From assembly GCF_012034935.1 (NCBI RefSeq), contig NZ_JAATEN010000019.1, positions 78,245 to 142,244 on the forward strand: a stretch of DNA of 64,000 nucleotides. The letters run 5' to 3'. The position numbers and the translations under genes are program-made. The number at the start of each line of letters is the position of its first letter. Position 1 is the stretch's first letter. Source of the DNA: Streptomyces zingiberis (GTDB lineage Bacteria; Actinomycetota; Actinomycetes; Streptomycetales; Streptomycetaceae). The notes under the pieces are model-generated. The model was not told the origin of the DNA. It ran no database searches and saw only the letters and a list, made by a program, of their open reading frames with translations. Positions 14,843 to 28,500 of the stretch are shown piece by piece.

Positions 14843-15388
14843 GTGACGTTCGAACCGTGGCAGGGGGGTGGGCATCCGCGGCCCGCCCAGCATCCGCAGA
14901 TGTCGATGATGCGTGCTTCGGACGCGGACCGGGAGCGCGCGGTCGACGTGCTCAAGGCCGGCTTCGCCGAGGGCCGGCTCTCCCGGGGGGAGTACGAGCA
15001 GCGGATCGGCCGGGCCTACCAGGCGCAGACGCACGGCCAGCTACAGGCCATCGTGTCGGACCTGCCGCAGGGGCCGGTACCGCAGACCTTCCCGGCCCCC
15101 TCGGTGGCCCCCGTGCCCGTCCCGCACACGTTCCTGCCCGCGCCGCCGGTGCCGGGCCGGGCGAACGGCACCGCCACCGCGGCCCTGGTCTGCGGGATCC
15201 TCTCGCCGATGACCTGGGGGGTGACGGCCATCCCGGCCGTCGTCCTGGGCCACAAGGCGCGCGCCGAGATCCGCAGGTCGGGGGAGTCGGGGGACGGCTT
15301 CGCGATGGCGGGTGTGGTCATCGGCTGGCTGTCGATCGGCTTCGGTCTCCTCTTCGTGCTGCTGGTGGTCGCGGCGGGCGCCGGCTGA
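14843..15388 (+). CDS. DUF1707 and DUF4190 domain membrane protein
   Basis: The 181-residue protein of unknown role has an N-terminal DUF1707 motif (MRASDADRERAVDVLKAGFAEGRLS followed by EYEQRIGRAYQAQT), a Pro/Val-rich linker, and a DUF4190-like pair of membrane helices (TAALVCGILSPMTWGVTAIPAVVLGHKA and GFAMAGVVIGWLSIGFGLLFVLLVV). I chose the GTG at 14843, preceded by GGGGAGGTG; the open frame reaches 14816. A similar gene sits between rpoC and rpsL in other streptomycetes. DUF1707 proteins have been suggested to act in signalling or envelope functions. Confidence 0.8.
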   Translation: MTFEPWQGGGHPRPAQHPQMSMMRASDADRERAVDVLKAGFAEGRLSRGEYEQRIGRAYQAQTHGQLQAIVSDLPQGPVPQTFPAPSVAPVPVPHTFLPAPPVPGRANGTATAALVCGILSPMTWGVTAIPAVVLGHKARAEIRRSGESGDGFAMAGVVIGWLSIGFGLLFVLLVVAAGAG

Positions 15389-15861
15389 GCCGGGCGATCC
15401 GCCCGGCGGGCTCGGCCCGGGGTGCGCACGGGCCGGGGGAGCGGGGCTCCGCCGGCGTCCGCGCTGCTGGGAGCGGTGGCGGGGAGCCCCACGGGGAAGG
15501 AAGCCCGCGGCGGGGGTGAGGCCGCACGGATTGTCCGGTTCACCCCGGCGGCCGTCGCTCTCGTGGGCGCGTGGACTTGTTTTGACCGGAGCCCATGCGG
15601 TAGGTACGCTCTGACCTTGTGCCTGGGGTGTCCCTGGGCCGCCGTGCGCGCGTTTCCCGCGGTTCCCACCGCCAGGGAGACGAGTGCCGCCCGGAGGCCG
15701 GAGACCGTTACGGTCCATGACACCGCATTCTGTGCCTTGTCTGCCTCGCAGCGAGTCCGCAGCGTCGACACACCCGACCGCGTGGGTCGGGTAAGTGGTC
15801 AGGAACCCGACAAATCCCAGGTTAGCTTTACCGAGACTGGCACACAGAAACCGGAGAAACG
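15389..15861 (+). other. rpsL upstream region (473 bp)
   Basis: It contains the rpsL promoter (15582-15610) and a leader of about 245 nt. The first part (15389-15560) is GC-rich with no clear element. A TTAGCTTTACCG stretch near 15821 is AT-rich for this DNA and may hold a second promoter. I see no coding region. Confidence 0.5.
15582..15610 (+). promoter_or_regulatory. rpsL promoter (HrdB-type)
   Basis: TTGACC (15582-15587), exactly 17 bp, and TACGCT (15605-15610) form a strong vegetative promoter match for the str operon rpsL-rpsG-fusA. Confidence 0.65.
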
Positions 15862-16233
15862 GTGCCTACGATCCAGCAGCTGGTCCGCAAGGGCCGGCAG
15901 GACAAGGTCGAGAAGAACAAGACGCCCGCACTGGAGGGTTCTCCCCAGCGCCGTGGCGTCTGCACGCGTGTGTTCACCACCACCCCCAAGAAGCCGAACT
16001 CGGCCCTGCGTAAGGTCGCTCGTGTGCGCCTGACCAGCGGCATCGAGGTCACCGCTTACATCCCGGGTGAGGGACACAACCTGCAGGAGCACTCCATCGT
16101 GCTCGTGCGAGGCGGCCGTGTGAAGGACCTGCCGGGTGTTCGCTACAAGATCATCCGTGGTTCGCTCGACACCCAGGGTGTCAAGAACCGCAAGCAGGCC
16201 CGCAGCCGCTACGGCGCCAAGAAGGAGAAGTAA
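15862..16233 (+). CDS. rpsL: 30S ribosomal protein S12
   Basis: S12 sits in the decoding centre and is the classic streptomycin-resistance site. The 123-residue product begins MPTIQQLVRKGR. The two resistance-linked lysines are wild type: Lys43 in TPKKPNS and Lys88 in GGRVKDLP. The GTG start at 15862 follows GGAG. It is the first gene of the str operon; rpsG starts 2 bp after its stop. Confidence 0.97.
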   Translation: MPTIQQLVRKGRQDKVEKNKTPALEGSPQRRGVCTRVFTTTPKKPNSALRKVARVRLTSGIEVTAYIPGEGHNLQEHSIVLVRGGRVKDLPGVRYKIIRGSLDTQGVKNRKQARSRYGAKKEK

Positions 16234-16235
16234 GC

Positions 16236-16706
16236 ATGCCTCGTAAGGGCCCTGCCCCGAAGCGCCCGGTCATCATCGACCCGGTCTACGGCTCTCCTCT
16301 GGTGACGTCCCTGATCAACAAGGTGCTGCTGAACGGCAAGCGCTCCACCGCCGAGCGCATCGTCTACGGCGCCATGGAGGGTCTCCGCGAGAAGACCGGC
16401 AACGACCCGGTCATCACGCTGAAGCGCGCTCTGGAGAACATCAAGCCGACCCTCGAGGTCAAGTCCCGCCGTGTCGGTGGCGCCACCTACCAGGTGCCGG
16501 TCGAGGTCAAGCCCGGCCGTGCGTCCACCCTCGCGCTGCGCTGGCTGGTCGGCTACTCCCGCGCCCGCCGCGAGAAGACCATGACCGAGCGGCTCATGAA
16601 CGAGCTCCTGGACGCCAGCAACGGTCTGGGCGCCTCCGTCAAGCGCCGTGAGGACACCCACAAGATGGCCGAGTCCAACAAGGCCTTCGCGCACTACCGC
16701 TGGTAG
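16236..16706 (+). CDS. rpsG: 30S ribosomal protein S7
   Basis: S7 is the primary assembly protein of the 30S head and contacts E-site tRNA. The 156-residue product starts MPRKGPAPKRPV and has the conserved helical body (RWLVGYSRARREKTMTERL) and the end NKAFAHYRW. The ribosome-binding site AAGGAGAAG lies within the end of rpsL, indicating tight coupling. Confidence 0.97.
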   Translation: MPRKGPAPKRPVIIDPVYGSPLVTSLINKVLLNGKRSTAERIVYGAMEGLREKTGNDPVITLKRALENIKPTLEVKSRRVGGATYQVPVEVKPGRASTLALRWLVGYSRARREKTMTERLMNELLDASNGLGASVKRREDTHKMAESNKAFAHYRW

Positions 16707-16744
16707 TCGCTACCCCCATCGAGACCGAGAGAAGACTGAGCCAC

Positions 16745-18883
<2,139 letters not shown>

Positions 18884-19096
18884 CACTACGCTGCTCAGCC
18901 ATTAGGCTGGAGCGCAACAGGCTCCCGGGCCACCCGCCGCGGACCCTCACCGGTCCACGGCGGGCGCCCCGGCGGCCGGCCCCCAAGCGAATACGGCCAA
19001 GGGCATCCCCTAGGGGTCCTGGTCGGTTCGACAGACCACCTGAGCCCATCCGCACGGTGTGGATGGAGTACAGCACCAGTCCACAGGAGGACCCCA

Positions 19097-20290
<1,194 letters not shown>

Positions 20291-20334
20291 CCCTGGACGC
20301 CGCCTAGGCATCCGCCGGCTCCGGCCGGCACCCG

Positions 20335-20367
20335 AGGGCCCGTACGCCGTGAGGCCGTACGGGCCCT
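20335..20367 (+). terminator. tuf terminator
   Basis: AGGGCCCGTACG (20335-20346) pairs perfectly with 20356-20367 around a 9-nt loop, 45 bp after the tuf stop. Confidence 0.75.
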
Positions 20368-20480
20368 TCGGCGTTTCCGCTGCCGGGCTGGACCGGCAGT
20401 CGGCTGCCGGCCCGCGGTGCCGGCCCCCGGGGGGCGGCGGACGGGGCGCCGGCCTGTGGGGGAGACGGCGGGCAGCCGAC

Positions 20481-20524
20481 GGGGCTGGGGTTCCCTCACC
20501 TTCCGGTGAGGGAACCCCAGCCCC
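20481..20524. terminator. bidirectional hairpin between tuf and the EccA-like gene
   Basis: A perfect 20-bp stem (20481-20500 with 20505-20524) surrounds a TTCC loop. It lies between convergent transcription units and can stop transcripts from either side. Confidence 0.75.
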
Positions 20525-20638
20525 GATTCCGCGCTGCCGCCGACCGCCTGCGCGGCCTCCGGCTCGCTTCGCCGGCCGCCGGCGCCGCCGGCGTTCCGGT
20601 CGCCCCGGCGCCCGGCGGTCCGCCGCCCGGGTGTCCGC

Positions 20639-23600
20639 TCAGCGGCCCACGCCCAGTCCGGCGGTCGGCAGATCCTGCGGGAGCAGGGTCCGCAGGTCCT
20701 CGACGCTCGGCAGGTCCACCGTGGCGAGGCGCCGCGCCTGGTGGGTGATCATCGTCTCCAGCAGCTGCCGGGCCAGGCGCGCGTTGCCGAAGGACCGGTC
20801 GCGCGGGATGGCGTCGATGTGGGAGCGCAGCGCCTCCCGGGTGTCCTCCGGGCAGGTGTAGCCGGACTCCTCCGCGTTCCGCTCCATGATGGTGAGCAGT
20901 TCCTCGGTGGAGTAGTCGTCGAACTCCACCGAGCGCGCGAACCGGGAGGCCAGACCGGGGTTGGAGGCGAGGAAGCGGCCCATCTCCTCGGTGTAGCCGG
21001 CCACGATGACGACCACCTCGTCGCGGTGGTCCTCCATCAGCTTGAGCAGGGTGTCCACGGCCTCCCGGCCGAAGTCGGAGCCGGATCCCCCCTCCGGGGT
21101 GAGGGTGTACGCCTCGTCGATGAAGAGGACACCGCCGAGCGCGCTCTCGAACACCTCTTTGGTGAGCTGGGCGGTGTGGCCGACGTAGCGGCCCACGAGG
21201 TCGGCGCGCGCGACCTCGACGAGCTGGCCGCGCGGCAGCACGCCGAGGGAGGTCAGCAGCCCCGCGTAGAGGCGGGCCACCGTCGTCTTGCCGGTACCGG
21301 GCGGGCCGGAGAACACCAGGTGCTGGCTGATCCGCGGCGCGGGCAGCCCGGCCGCGCGGCGCTGCTCGGCGGTGGAGAGGAGATTGACCAGGTCGGTGAC
21401 CTCGCGCTTGACGGCGCCCAGGCCCACCATGGCCTCCAGGTTCGCCAGCATCGTCGCGCGGTCCTTGCCCGGCTCCTCCGTCACCTCCGCCTTCTCGCTG
21501 ACGTCCTCGGGGAGGAGCAGCGTCAGATCCCGTTCGGCGGGCTCCGCCATGGTGGCGAGCCGGAAGGACTGACGGTCCACCATCTCCTCGAAGACCCCGC
21601 GGGCGGCGCGGCCGTTGCCGAAGGTGGCGCCCCGGTCCATCCCCGCGAAGTGCTCCGCCAGCGCCTCCGTGGTGCCCGGGCCCAGGTCGTACTGGTGGGC
21701 GCGGCACATGGACTCGGTGATCGTCACCAGGTCCTGCACGGAGTAGTTCTCGAACTCGATGGTCCGGGTGAACCGGGAGGCCAGACCGGGGTTGGAGGCG
21801 AGGAAGTCGTCCATCTCGGTGGAGTAGCCCGCGGCGATGACGACCACGTCCTCGCGGTGGTCCTCCATCAGCTTGAGCAGGGTGTCCACGGCCTCCCGGC
21901 CGAAGTCGTTGGAGGAGCCGCCGGAGGTGAGGGTGTACGCCTCGTCGATGAAGAGGACACCGCCGATCGCCTTGTTGAACGCCTCCGTCGTCTTGATCGC
22001 CGTGCCGCCGATGACCTGGGCCACGAGGTCCGCGCGGGACACCTCGACCAGGTGGCCCTCCGGGAGCACGCCGAGCTGGGCGAGGATCGCGCCGTAGAGG
22101 CGCGCGACGGTGGTCTTGCCGGTGCCGGGCGGGCCCGCGAAGATCAGGTGGCGGCTCATGGAGGGCACCGGCAGGCCGAGCCGCTGGCGCCGCTGGGCGA
22201 GCTGGTTGAGGTTGACCAGGGTCCGCACCTGGTGCTTGACGCCCTCCAGCCCGATCAGGGTCTCCAGATCCGCCAGCGGGTCCGGCGCGCCGTCCTTCCC
22301 CGAGGGCTTCGGCCCGGGGGTGGAGCCGGCGGCGGCCGCGATCTCCGCGCCCCAGGCGTCGGGCCGGTCGTTGGCGGCGCTGGTCAGCTCCAGCACCTCC
22401 ACCTGCTCGGAGGGGCGGGTCTGGGCCAGGCCCGCGCCCCGGTTGTCGCGCACGGCGCAGCCCTGGACGGAGACCTCCCCGGTGGTGTCGATCCGGATGC
22501 CGTCGCCGAGGGCGCCGCTGATCTCGCAGGAGCGCAGCTCGGCGCGGGACCCGTCGGCGAGCAGGACGCCGTGCGCCCCGGAACCGTTGATCCGGGCGCG
22601 GGTGAGCGTCAGCTCACCGCCGTGCACGGCCACGCCGGACGCGCCGACGTCCTCGATCTGGGTGTCCCGGACGAGGGCGATCCCGTCCCGCGCCACCGTG
22701 ACGCCGGCCTCTCCGGCCGCGCGCAGCACGCAGTCGTCGAGCTGGGTGGAGGCGCCGCCGGCGATCCGTATCGCGTCCTCGCCGGCGCGTTCGACGGTGC
22801 AGAACTCCAGCCGGCCGCGGCCGTCCTCGCCGACCTCGACGCCGTGCCGGCCGGGGGCGGTGATCCGGGCCCGCCGGATCAGCGGATCGGCCTGGGCGGC
22901 GACGGAGATCGCGCTGCCCTTCACATCGGCCACCTCCAGCTGGTCGAACTCGGCGGTGGTGTCCTCGGCGAGCTGCACCGCCGCCGTGGGCTCGGCGCAC
23001 TCCCGCACGGTGGTGCGCAGGAACGTCGGCGAGCTGGCGTCGGCCACCCGGATCGCCGGTCCGCCGGAGGTGGTGAACTCGCAGTCCTCGAAGGTGCCGC
23101 GGGAGCGTTCGGCGACCGTCAGGGCACCGGCCTTGGTGCGCTGGGTCGTGCAGCGGCGCAGCAGCGGGTCGGCGCCCTCGGAGAGCAGGATCGCGGGCCC
23201 GCTGGTGCCGGAGACCTGGACCTGTTCCACGGTGGGCCGCGCGGCGCTGGTCAGGTAGACACCGACGGCGCTGTCCCGGACGGTGGTGCGCATCACGTGG
23301 GTGGTGCTGTTGCCCTCCAGCGCTATGGCGGGCTTGTCGGTGCCGCTGATGTCACAGGACTCCACGGTGCCCGCGGCCTCGCCGTTGGCCAGGACGCCGT
23401 TGCCGCGGGCGTCCCGCATTCGGCAGTCGCGCACCGTGGACCGGGCGTTGTCGCTGAGGACCACCGCGGAGGTGCCGAGGTGTTCCAGCACGCAGTTCTC
23501 GATGACGCTGGGTTCGTCGGAGGTGTCGACGATCCCGGCGCCCTGGCGGTTGGTGACGCGGCAGCCGCGCATGGCCAGCGAGCCGGTCAGCCGGGCCAGC

Positions 23601-23947
23601 ACGGCCGTCCAGCCCGAACCGATCACCGTGCAGCGGTCCATGGCGACCTGCCCGCGGGGGGCGTCCACCACCGCCACGTCCTCGCTGCCGCCGCGGAGCA
23701 CGAGATCGGTGAGCATCACCGCGTCCGTCATCAAGGTCAGCGCGGTGCCCCGCCGGGGGCAGATCTCCACGCTCTCCGCTGCCCCTTCGGCCACGATCGT
23801 GACCCGTGTGCGAACGATGAGGTTCTCCGCATAGCGGCCGGGGCGCACTTGGACGACCGCGCCCGTGCGTGCCGCGGCCAGCGCCTCACCGATGGTCCGG
23901 AATCCGTCCGCCTGGCCCGGGCCGACCGTAAGTACCTGCCGTGACAC
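20639..23947 (-). CDS. parallel beta-helix protein fused to two EccA/CbxX-type AAA+ ATPase domains
   Basis: The 1102-residue protein has a right-handed parallel beta-helix (about residues 1-520) of many short repeats around small-residue/Asn/Gly turns (DNARSTVRDC, GNSTTHVMRT and similar). A linker follows, then two AAA+ domains of the CbxX/CfxQ/EccA kind. Domain 1 has Walker A GPPGTGKTT near residue 605 and Walker B GVLFIDEAYTL near 666; domain 2 has the same motifs near 882 and 942. Both keep NPGLASRF. EccA-type ATPases act in the cytosol on ESX substrates and chaperones, so a similar role is likely. The GTG start at 23947 has GGAGGG upstream. It is divergent from the mycosin gene, 70 bp away. 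I recognise the domains; the exact role is inferred. Confidence 0.85.
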   Translation of the reverse strand: MSRQVLTVGPGQADGFRTIGEALAAARTGAVVQVRPGRYAENLIVRTRVTIVAEGAAESVEICPRRGTALTLMTDAVMLTDLVLRGGSEDVAVVDAPRGQVAMDRCTVIGSGWTAVLARLTGSLAMRGCRVTNRQGAGIVDTSDEPSVIENCVLEHLGTSAVVLSDNARSTVRDCRMRDARGNGVLANGEAAGTVESCDISGTDKPAIALEGNSTTHVMRTTVRDSAVGVYLTSAARPTVEQVQVSGTSGPAILLSEGADPLLRRCTTQRTKAGALTVAERSRGTFEDCEFTTSGGPAIRVADASSPTFLRTTVRECAEPTAAVQLAEDTTAEFDQLEVADVKGSAISVAAQADPLIRRARITAPGRHGVEVGEDGRGRLEFCTVERAGEDAIRIAGGASTQLDDCVLRAAGEAGVTVARDGIALVRDTQIEDVGASGVAVHGGELTLTRARINGSGAHGVLLADGSRAELRSCEISGALGDGIRIDTTGEVSVQGCAVRDNRGAGLAQTRPSEQVEVLELTSAANDRPDAWGAEIAAAAGSTPGPKPSGKDGAPDPLADLETLIGLEGVKHQVRTLVNLNQLAQRRQRLGLPVPSMSRHLIFAGPPGTGKTTVARLYGAILAQLGVLPEGHLVEVSRADLVAQVIGGTAIKTTEAFNKAIGGVLFIDEAYTLTSGGSSNDFGREAVDTLLKLMEDHREDVVVIAAGYSTEMDDFLASNPGLASRFTRTIEFENYSVQDLVTITESMCRAHQYDLGPGTTEALAEHFAGMDRGATFGNGRAARGVFEEMVDRQSFRLATMAEPAERDLTLLLPEDVSEKAEVTEEPGKDRATMLANLEAMVGLGAVKREVTDLVNLLSTAEQRRAAGLPAPRISQHLVFSGPPGTGKTTVARLYAGLLTSLGVLPRGQLVEVARADLVGRYVGHTAQLTKEVFESALGGVLFIDEAYTLTPEGGSGSDFGREAVDTLLKLMEDHRDEVVVIVAGYTEEMGRFLASNPGLASRFARSVEFDDYSTEELLTIMERNAEESGYTCPEDTREALRSHIDAIPRDRSFGNARLARQLLETMITHQARRLATVDLPSVEDLRTLLPQDLPTAGLGVGR

Positions 23948-24017
23948 GCCACCCTCCTGATTTCACCGTGGACCGGGACCGGCCCGGTACCCCATCCAAT
24001 CCCATATCATCTGCCGC

Positions 24018-25211
24018 ATGCCATCGGCCCGTTGCAGCTCCATGGCCGTCGCGGCGGTCGTCGCGGCGGCTGCCGCGATTTCCTGCCTGACGCCCGTCCC
24101 TCCTGCCCGGGCCGCGGACGGCCCCGTGAGTCTTCCTCCGCTGCGTCTGCGGGTCGGGGACGGTGACCCGTGCGCCACGGCCTCCACGAAGACCGCCGAG
24201 ACCCGGCCCTGGACGCATCAGGCGCTTCAGCTCTCGCGTTCATGGCAGCTGTCGAAGGGCAGTGGCGTGACGGTGGCCGTGGTGGACACCGGGGTGGGCG
24301 AGTCGGCCCCCGCGCTGTCCGGCCGGGTCACGGCCGTGGGCGGAGCCGGTACGGACTGTGTGGGGCACGGGAGTTTCGCCGCCGGGGTGATCGCCGGCGC
24401 ACCGGCCGACGGGGGAGCCGTCAGCGGGGTCGCCCCCGGCGCCCAGGTGCTCGCCGTGCGCGGCACGGACAACCGCGGCAACCCCGATGCCGGGCTGGTC
24501 GCCCAGGGCATCACCACGGCGGTGGACCAGGGCGCGCAGGTCGTCTACGTCGGCCAGGCCCTCGCCGAGGGCGGCGAGGAGATCACCGCCGCCGTCGCCC
24601 ACGCCGCGCAGGAGGACGCGCTGGTCGTCGCCCCGGTGGCGCCGGACGTCGCACCCACCGGCCTGGACGGCAGGCCGGACACCAAGCCCCGGGCGTACTG
24701 GCCGGCGCGGGTCCCCACGGTGCTGTCGGTCGTGGACCACGGCCCGGGCGGCGGGCGCCCCGAGGGCGCGCCGGCCCCGCTCGCCCCCGACCTCTCCGCC
24801 CCCGGCGACGGGGTCGTCGGCATCGGACCGGAGGGCAAGGGCCACTACATCGGTTCGGGTTCCTCGCTGGCGGCCGCGCAGGTCGCGGGCGCCGCCGCGC
24901 TGATCCGCTCCTACGAGCCCGAGCTGACCGCCGCGGAGGTCTCCCGCCGGCTGCTGGAGGCGGCCTATCCCGACCACACGCCCAGGCTGGACATCTACGC
25001 CGGGCTGACCGCCGTCCTCCCCGCCGGCAAGGCCGGCGACCGGCCCGTTCCCGAGCCGGCGCACGTCCCGCCGGACACCGCGGCGGCCGCCCGGGAGCGC
25101 GCGCTGTTCATCGGTGGTGGCGCCCTGGGAATGGCCGTGCTGGTGGGGGCGGCGATGGTGGTCGTACCGCTGGGCAAGGCCCGCCGCTGGCGCCCGGCGG
25201 ACGGGAGCTGA
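24018..25211 (+). CDS. mycP: mycosin-like S8 (subtilisin) serine protease of the type VII system, possibly impaired
   Basis: The 397-residue protein has a signal peptide (about 1-32, ending PPARA), a subtilase domain, and a C-terminal membrane helix (about 364-387) with a basic tail, the mycosin layout. The triad is Asp90 (VAVVDTGV), His117 (VGHGSFAAGV) and Ser283 (GSGSSLAAAQVAG). Cys52 and Cys114 may form the N-terminal disulfide. The oxyanion-hole Asn expected in an AAAGN motif is not visible: the aligned stretch reads LVVAPVAPDV (203-211), with Pro209 at the Asn position. Mycosins stabilise the ESX membrane complex and cleave some substrates. No clear ribosome-binding site precedes ATG 24018, and a TATCAT at 24005-24010 suggests a leaderless transcript. 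Confidence 0.82.
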   Translation: MPSARCSSMAVAAVVAAAAAISCLTPVPPARAADGPVSLPPLRLRVGDGDPCATASTKTAETRPWTHQALQLSRSWQLSKGSGVTVAVVDTGVGESAPALSGRVTAVGGAGTDCVGHGSFAAGVIAGAPADGGAVSGVAPGAQVLAVRGTDNRGNPDAGLVAQGITTAVDQGAQVVYVGQALAEGGEEITAAVAHAAQEDALVVAPVAPDVAPTGLDGRPDTKPRAYWPARVPTVLSVVDHGPGGGRPEGAPAPLAPDLSAPGDGVVGIGPEGKGHYIGSGSSLAAAQVAGAAALIRSYEPELTAAEVSRRLLEAAYPDHTPRLDIYAGLTAVLPAGKAGDRPVPEPAHVPPDTAAAARERALFIGGGALGMAVLVGAAMVVVPLGKARRWRPADGS

Positions 25212-25519
25212 GGGCTCCACCGGGGCCGGGCACCCCGGCCCGGTGGACGGGGCCCGCGCCGCTGCGCGGCCCGGCCGGTTCGCGGGCTCCGCCGGGGCCG
25301 GGCGGCCGGGCGGGGCGGAGGCGCCCGGCAGAACGGAGAGGGAGCGGTACCGCAGGAGGGACCCGTACGGCAGGGCCGAGGGGGCGGCCGGAGCCGGGGG
25401 AGCCGGCAGGGCCGCCGGACCCCGTCGGACTGCGGGGCCCGTGCGGCCCGCGCGGCCCGGCGGGCCCGCGCGGCCCGGTGGCGCCGGGCCCGGGGCGGCC
25501 CGCCCGGGGTGGGCGCCTC
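25212..25519. other. GC-rich gap between convergent mycosin and eccC genes (308 bp)
   Basis: No credible gene is present. The right half has direct repeats of cccgcgcggcccgg (about 25448-25478) and G/C blocks that can fold into several hairpins. Transcription termination for both genes is the likely role. One frame reads as collagen-like Gly-X-Y, but it is just the run-on of a shadow frame. Confidence 0.5.
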
Positions 25520-28500
25520 TCATGAGCCCTCCGCGTCGAGGAGGGCGGTCTGGACGTCCACCCGGGTGCGGCGGGTGATGTGGGTGCCGCGGCCGGGGAT
25601 GAGGTTGCGCCCCTTGACGTTGCCGAAGACGTAGCCCTCGGTGGGCGGGCAGGAGAGCAGGATGCCCGGGGTGTTGACCTCCAGCATCCGGCGCAGAAGC
25701 GGGTCGTTCAGGCCGCGGCCCGCGCCCGCCGCGGAGCGGGCCACCACCAGGTGCATGCCCACCTCGAAGCCGAGGGCGAGATGGTCCATCAGCGGGGCGA
25801 AGGGCTGGTTGAGCGGTCCGCCGCCGCCGACCATGTCGTAGTCGTCGACCAGGACGAACAGCCGGGGCCCGGTCCACCAGTCGCACAGCCGCATCCGCGC
25901 GGGGGCGATGTCGGAGCCCGGCAGCCGGGTGCGCACGGCCCGGGCGGCGCCGTCGACCAGTTCCTTGAGCGCGTCGATGGAGACGGCGTGCCCGAGCCGG
26001 TAGGCGTCCGGCACGGCCTCCACCAGGTCACGGCGGTAGTCCACCACCATGATGCGGGCCTCGGCCGGGGTGTAGCGCTCGGTGATCGCCTTGGCCATCA
26101 CCCGGAGCAGGTTGGTCTTGCCGCTCTCCGTGTCCCCGACGACGATCAGGTGCGGGTTGGTGGTGAAGTCGTGCCACAGGGTGTCCATCCGGTCCTCGCC
26201 GATCCCCAGCGGCACCCGCAGATTGCCCTCGGCGGGCGGGAGTTCGGCGGCGGGGAGGAGCGTGGGCAGCATCCGCACCTGCGGGGCGGGCGGCCGGTCG
26301 CCCCAGGCCTTGAGTACCCGCTCACACAGGTCGGCGACGCCGTCGGAGAGCAGTTCGTCGCCGTCCGGGGTGCCGTCGATGCGCGGCAGCGCGGCCAGGT
26401 AGTGCAGCTTGGAGTCGCGGGTCAGGCCCCGGCCGGGGATCCGCGGCACGGTCGCGGCCTTGCGGACGTCGATCCCGGAGTCCATCGGGTCCCCCATGCG
26501 CAGTTCCAGCCGGGTGCCGGCCTGGTCGCGGATGGCGGAGGAGAGCTCCACCCAGCGGGAGGTGGAGACGACGAGGTGGATGCCGTAGTTGAGGCCGCGG
26601 CTGGCGATGGAGTTGAACGTGGGGATCTGCTGGTCGTAGTCCTGGCGGACGGTGGACCAGCCGTCGATCACCAGGAAGGCGTCGCCGTGCGGCTCGTCCG
26701 GGAACTCGCCCGCGGCCCGGCGGCGCCGGAAGGTCGCCATGGAGTCGATGCCGTGTTCGAGGAAGAGCCGTTCGCGGTGGGCGAGGAGCGAGGTGATCTC
26801 GGCGATGACCCGGCCGACCCGCTCCTTGTCCATCCGGGCGGCCACCCCGCCGACATGCGGCAGGGCGCTGAGCCCGGCGAGGGTGCCACCGCCGAAGTCC
26901 AGGCAGTAGAACTGCACGTCACGCGGGGTGTGGGTGAGCGCCAGCGAGGTGATCAGGGTGCGCAGCAGGGTGGACTTGCCGCTCTGCGGGCCGCCCGCGA
27001 CGGCCACGTGGCCGCCGGCGCCGGCGAGGTCCACCAGCAGCTCGTCCCGGCGCTGGTCGAAGGGCCGGTCGACGGTGCCCACCGGGGCGACGAGCCGGCC
27101 GCGCCGGTTCATGTCGCAGGTCAGGCCGTACTGCGGATGCACGGTGAGCGGGCCGAGCAGCATGTCGAGGGTCTCGGGCTCGTTCAGCGGCGGCAGCCAC
27201 ACCTGGTGGGCGGGCGGCCCGGCGTCCCGCATCCGCTCGACGGCCACCGACAGCAGTGACTCGCCGGTCTCCAGCGCCTCCGGCTCGGGCTCGGCCTCCG
27301 CCTCGGGGATCTGCCGGGGCACCACCCAGCCCGACGTCCAGGGCACCACCTGGCTGGCGATCCGGGCCTGCACGGCGGAGCCGCTGCGCTGCCGGTAGGG
27401 GCCGGAGACATAGGCGGCGCGGAACCGGGTCAGCGCCTCCACACCGGTCTTGATGAAGCCGCTGCCGGGGGTCGGCGGCAGCTCGTAGGCGTCCGGCACG
27501 CCGAGTACGCCGCGGCTCTCCATGGCGGAGAAGGTCCGCAGGCCGATCCGGTAGGAGAGGTGGGACTCCAGCTGGTGCATCCGGCCCTCGTCCAGCCGCT
27601 GCGAGGCGAGCAGCAGATGGACGCCGAGGCTCCGCCCGAGCCGCCCGATCATCACGAACAGCTCCATGAACTCGCGGTGCGCGGAGAGCAGCTCGCTGAA
27701 CTCGTCGACCACGATGAAGAGGCTCGGCAGCGGGTCCAGCGGTGTGCCGTCGGCCCGGGCCTTCTCGTACTCCAGCGCCGAGGTGTAGTTGCCCGCGGAG
27801 CGCAGCAGCTCCTGGCGGCGCATCAGCTCGCCGTGGAGGGCGTCCTGCATCCGGGAGACCAGGGCCACCTCGTCGGCCAGGTTGGTGATGACGGCGGAGG
27901 TGTGCGGCAGTTCGTCCAGGCCGAGGAAGGTCGCGCCGCCCTTGAAGTCCACCAGGATGAAGTTGAGCGTCTCGGAGGAGTTGCTCAGCGCCAGCCCCAG
28001 CACCAGGGTGCGCAGCAGCTCGCTCTTGCCGGAGCCGGTCGCCCCGATGAGCATGCCGTGCGGGCCGGTGCCGCCCTGGGCGGACTCCTTGATGTCCAGT
28101 TCCACCGGGGTGCCCTCGGGGTTGACCGCGATGGGCACCCGCAGCCGCTCGGACCCGGTGCGGCGGTTCCACAGCGTCGGCGGGTCGTGGCGGTACAGGT
28201 CGGGTATGCCGAGGAGGGTGGTCAGCTCCAGGTCGGAGGCGAGCGGTTCGGCCGAGTCGCGGCCGATGCCCATGCGGTACGGGGCCAGCCGCTTGGCCAG
28301 CGAGACGGCGGTGCGCAGGCCCATCTGGTCGGGGCGGCCGAGGGGGGTGAGCTGTTCCTTGCGCTCCCGGTCGGTGCGGACCAGGCGCATCTCCTCCTCG
28401 ACCAGGTCCAGCCGGAGGGTGGCGCGGCCGGGCCGCCAGGTCAGCGAGGAGGCCAGGTCGAGGACGACCGCGTTGCGGAACCCCGGCCCGTCCATCCGGT

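Larger units (their letters stand above)
20291..20638. other. tuf / type VII locus boundary (348 bp)
   Basis: This gap between convergent genes contains two strong hairpins (20335-20367 and 20481-20524) and otherwise GC-rich sequence without a credible gene. It separates the ribosomal block from the secretion locus. Confidence 0.6.

Noticed and set aside
25212..25525. Collagen-like frame after the mycosin gene
   Set aside because: It is the run-on of a shadow frame of the mycosin gene, with no start or ribosome-binding site of its own.
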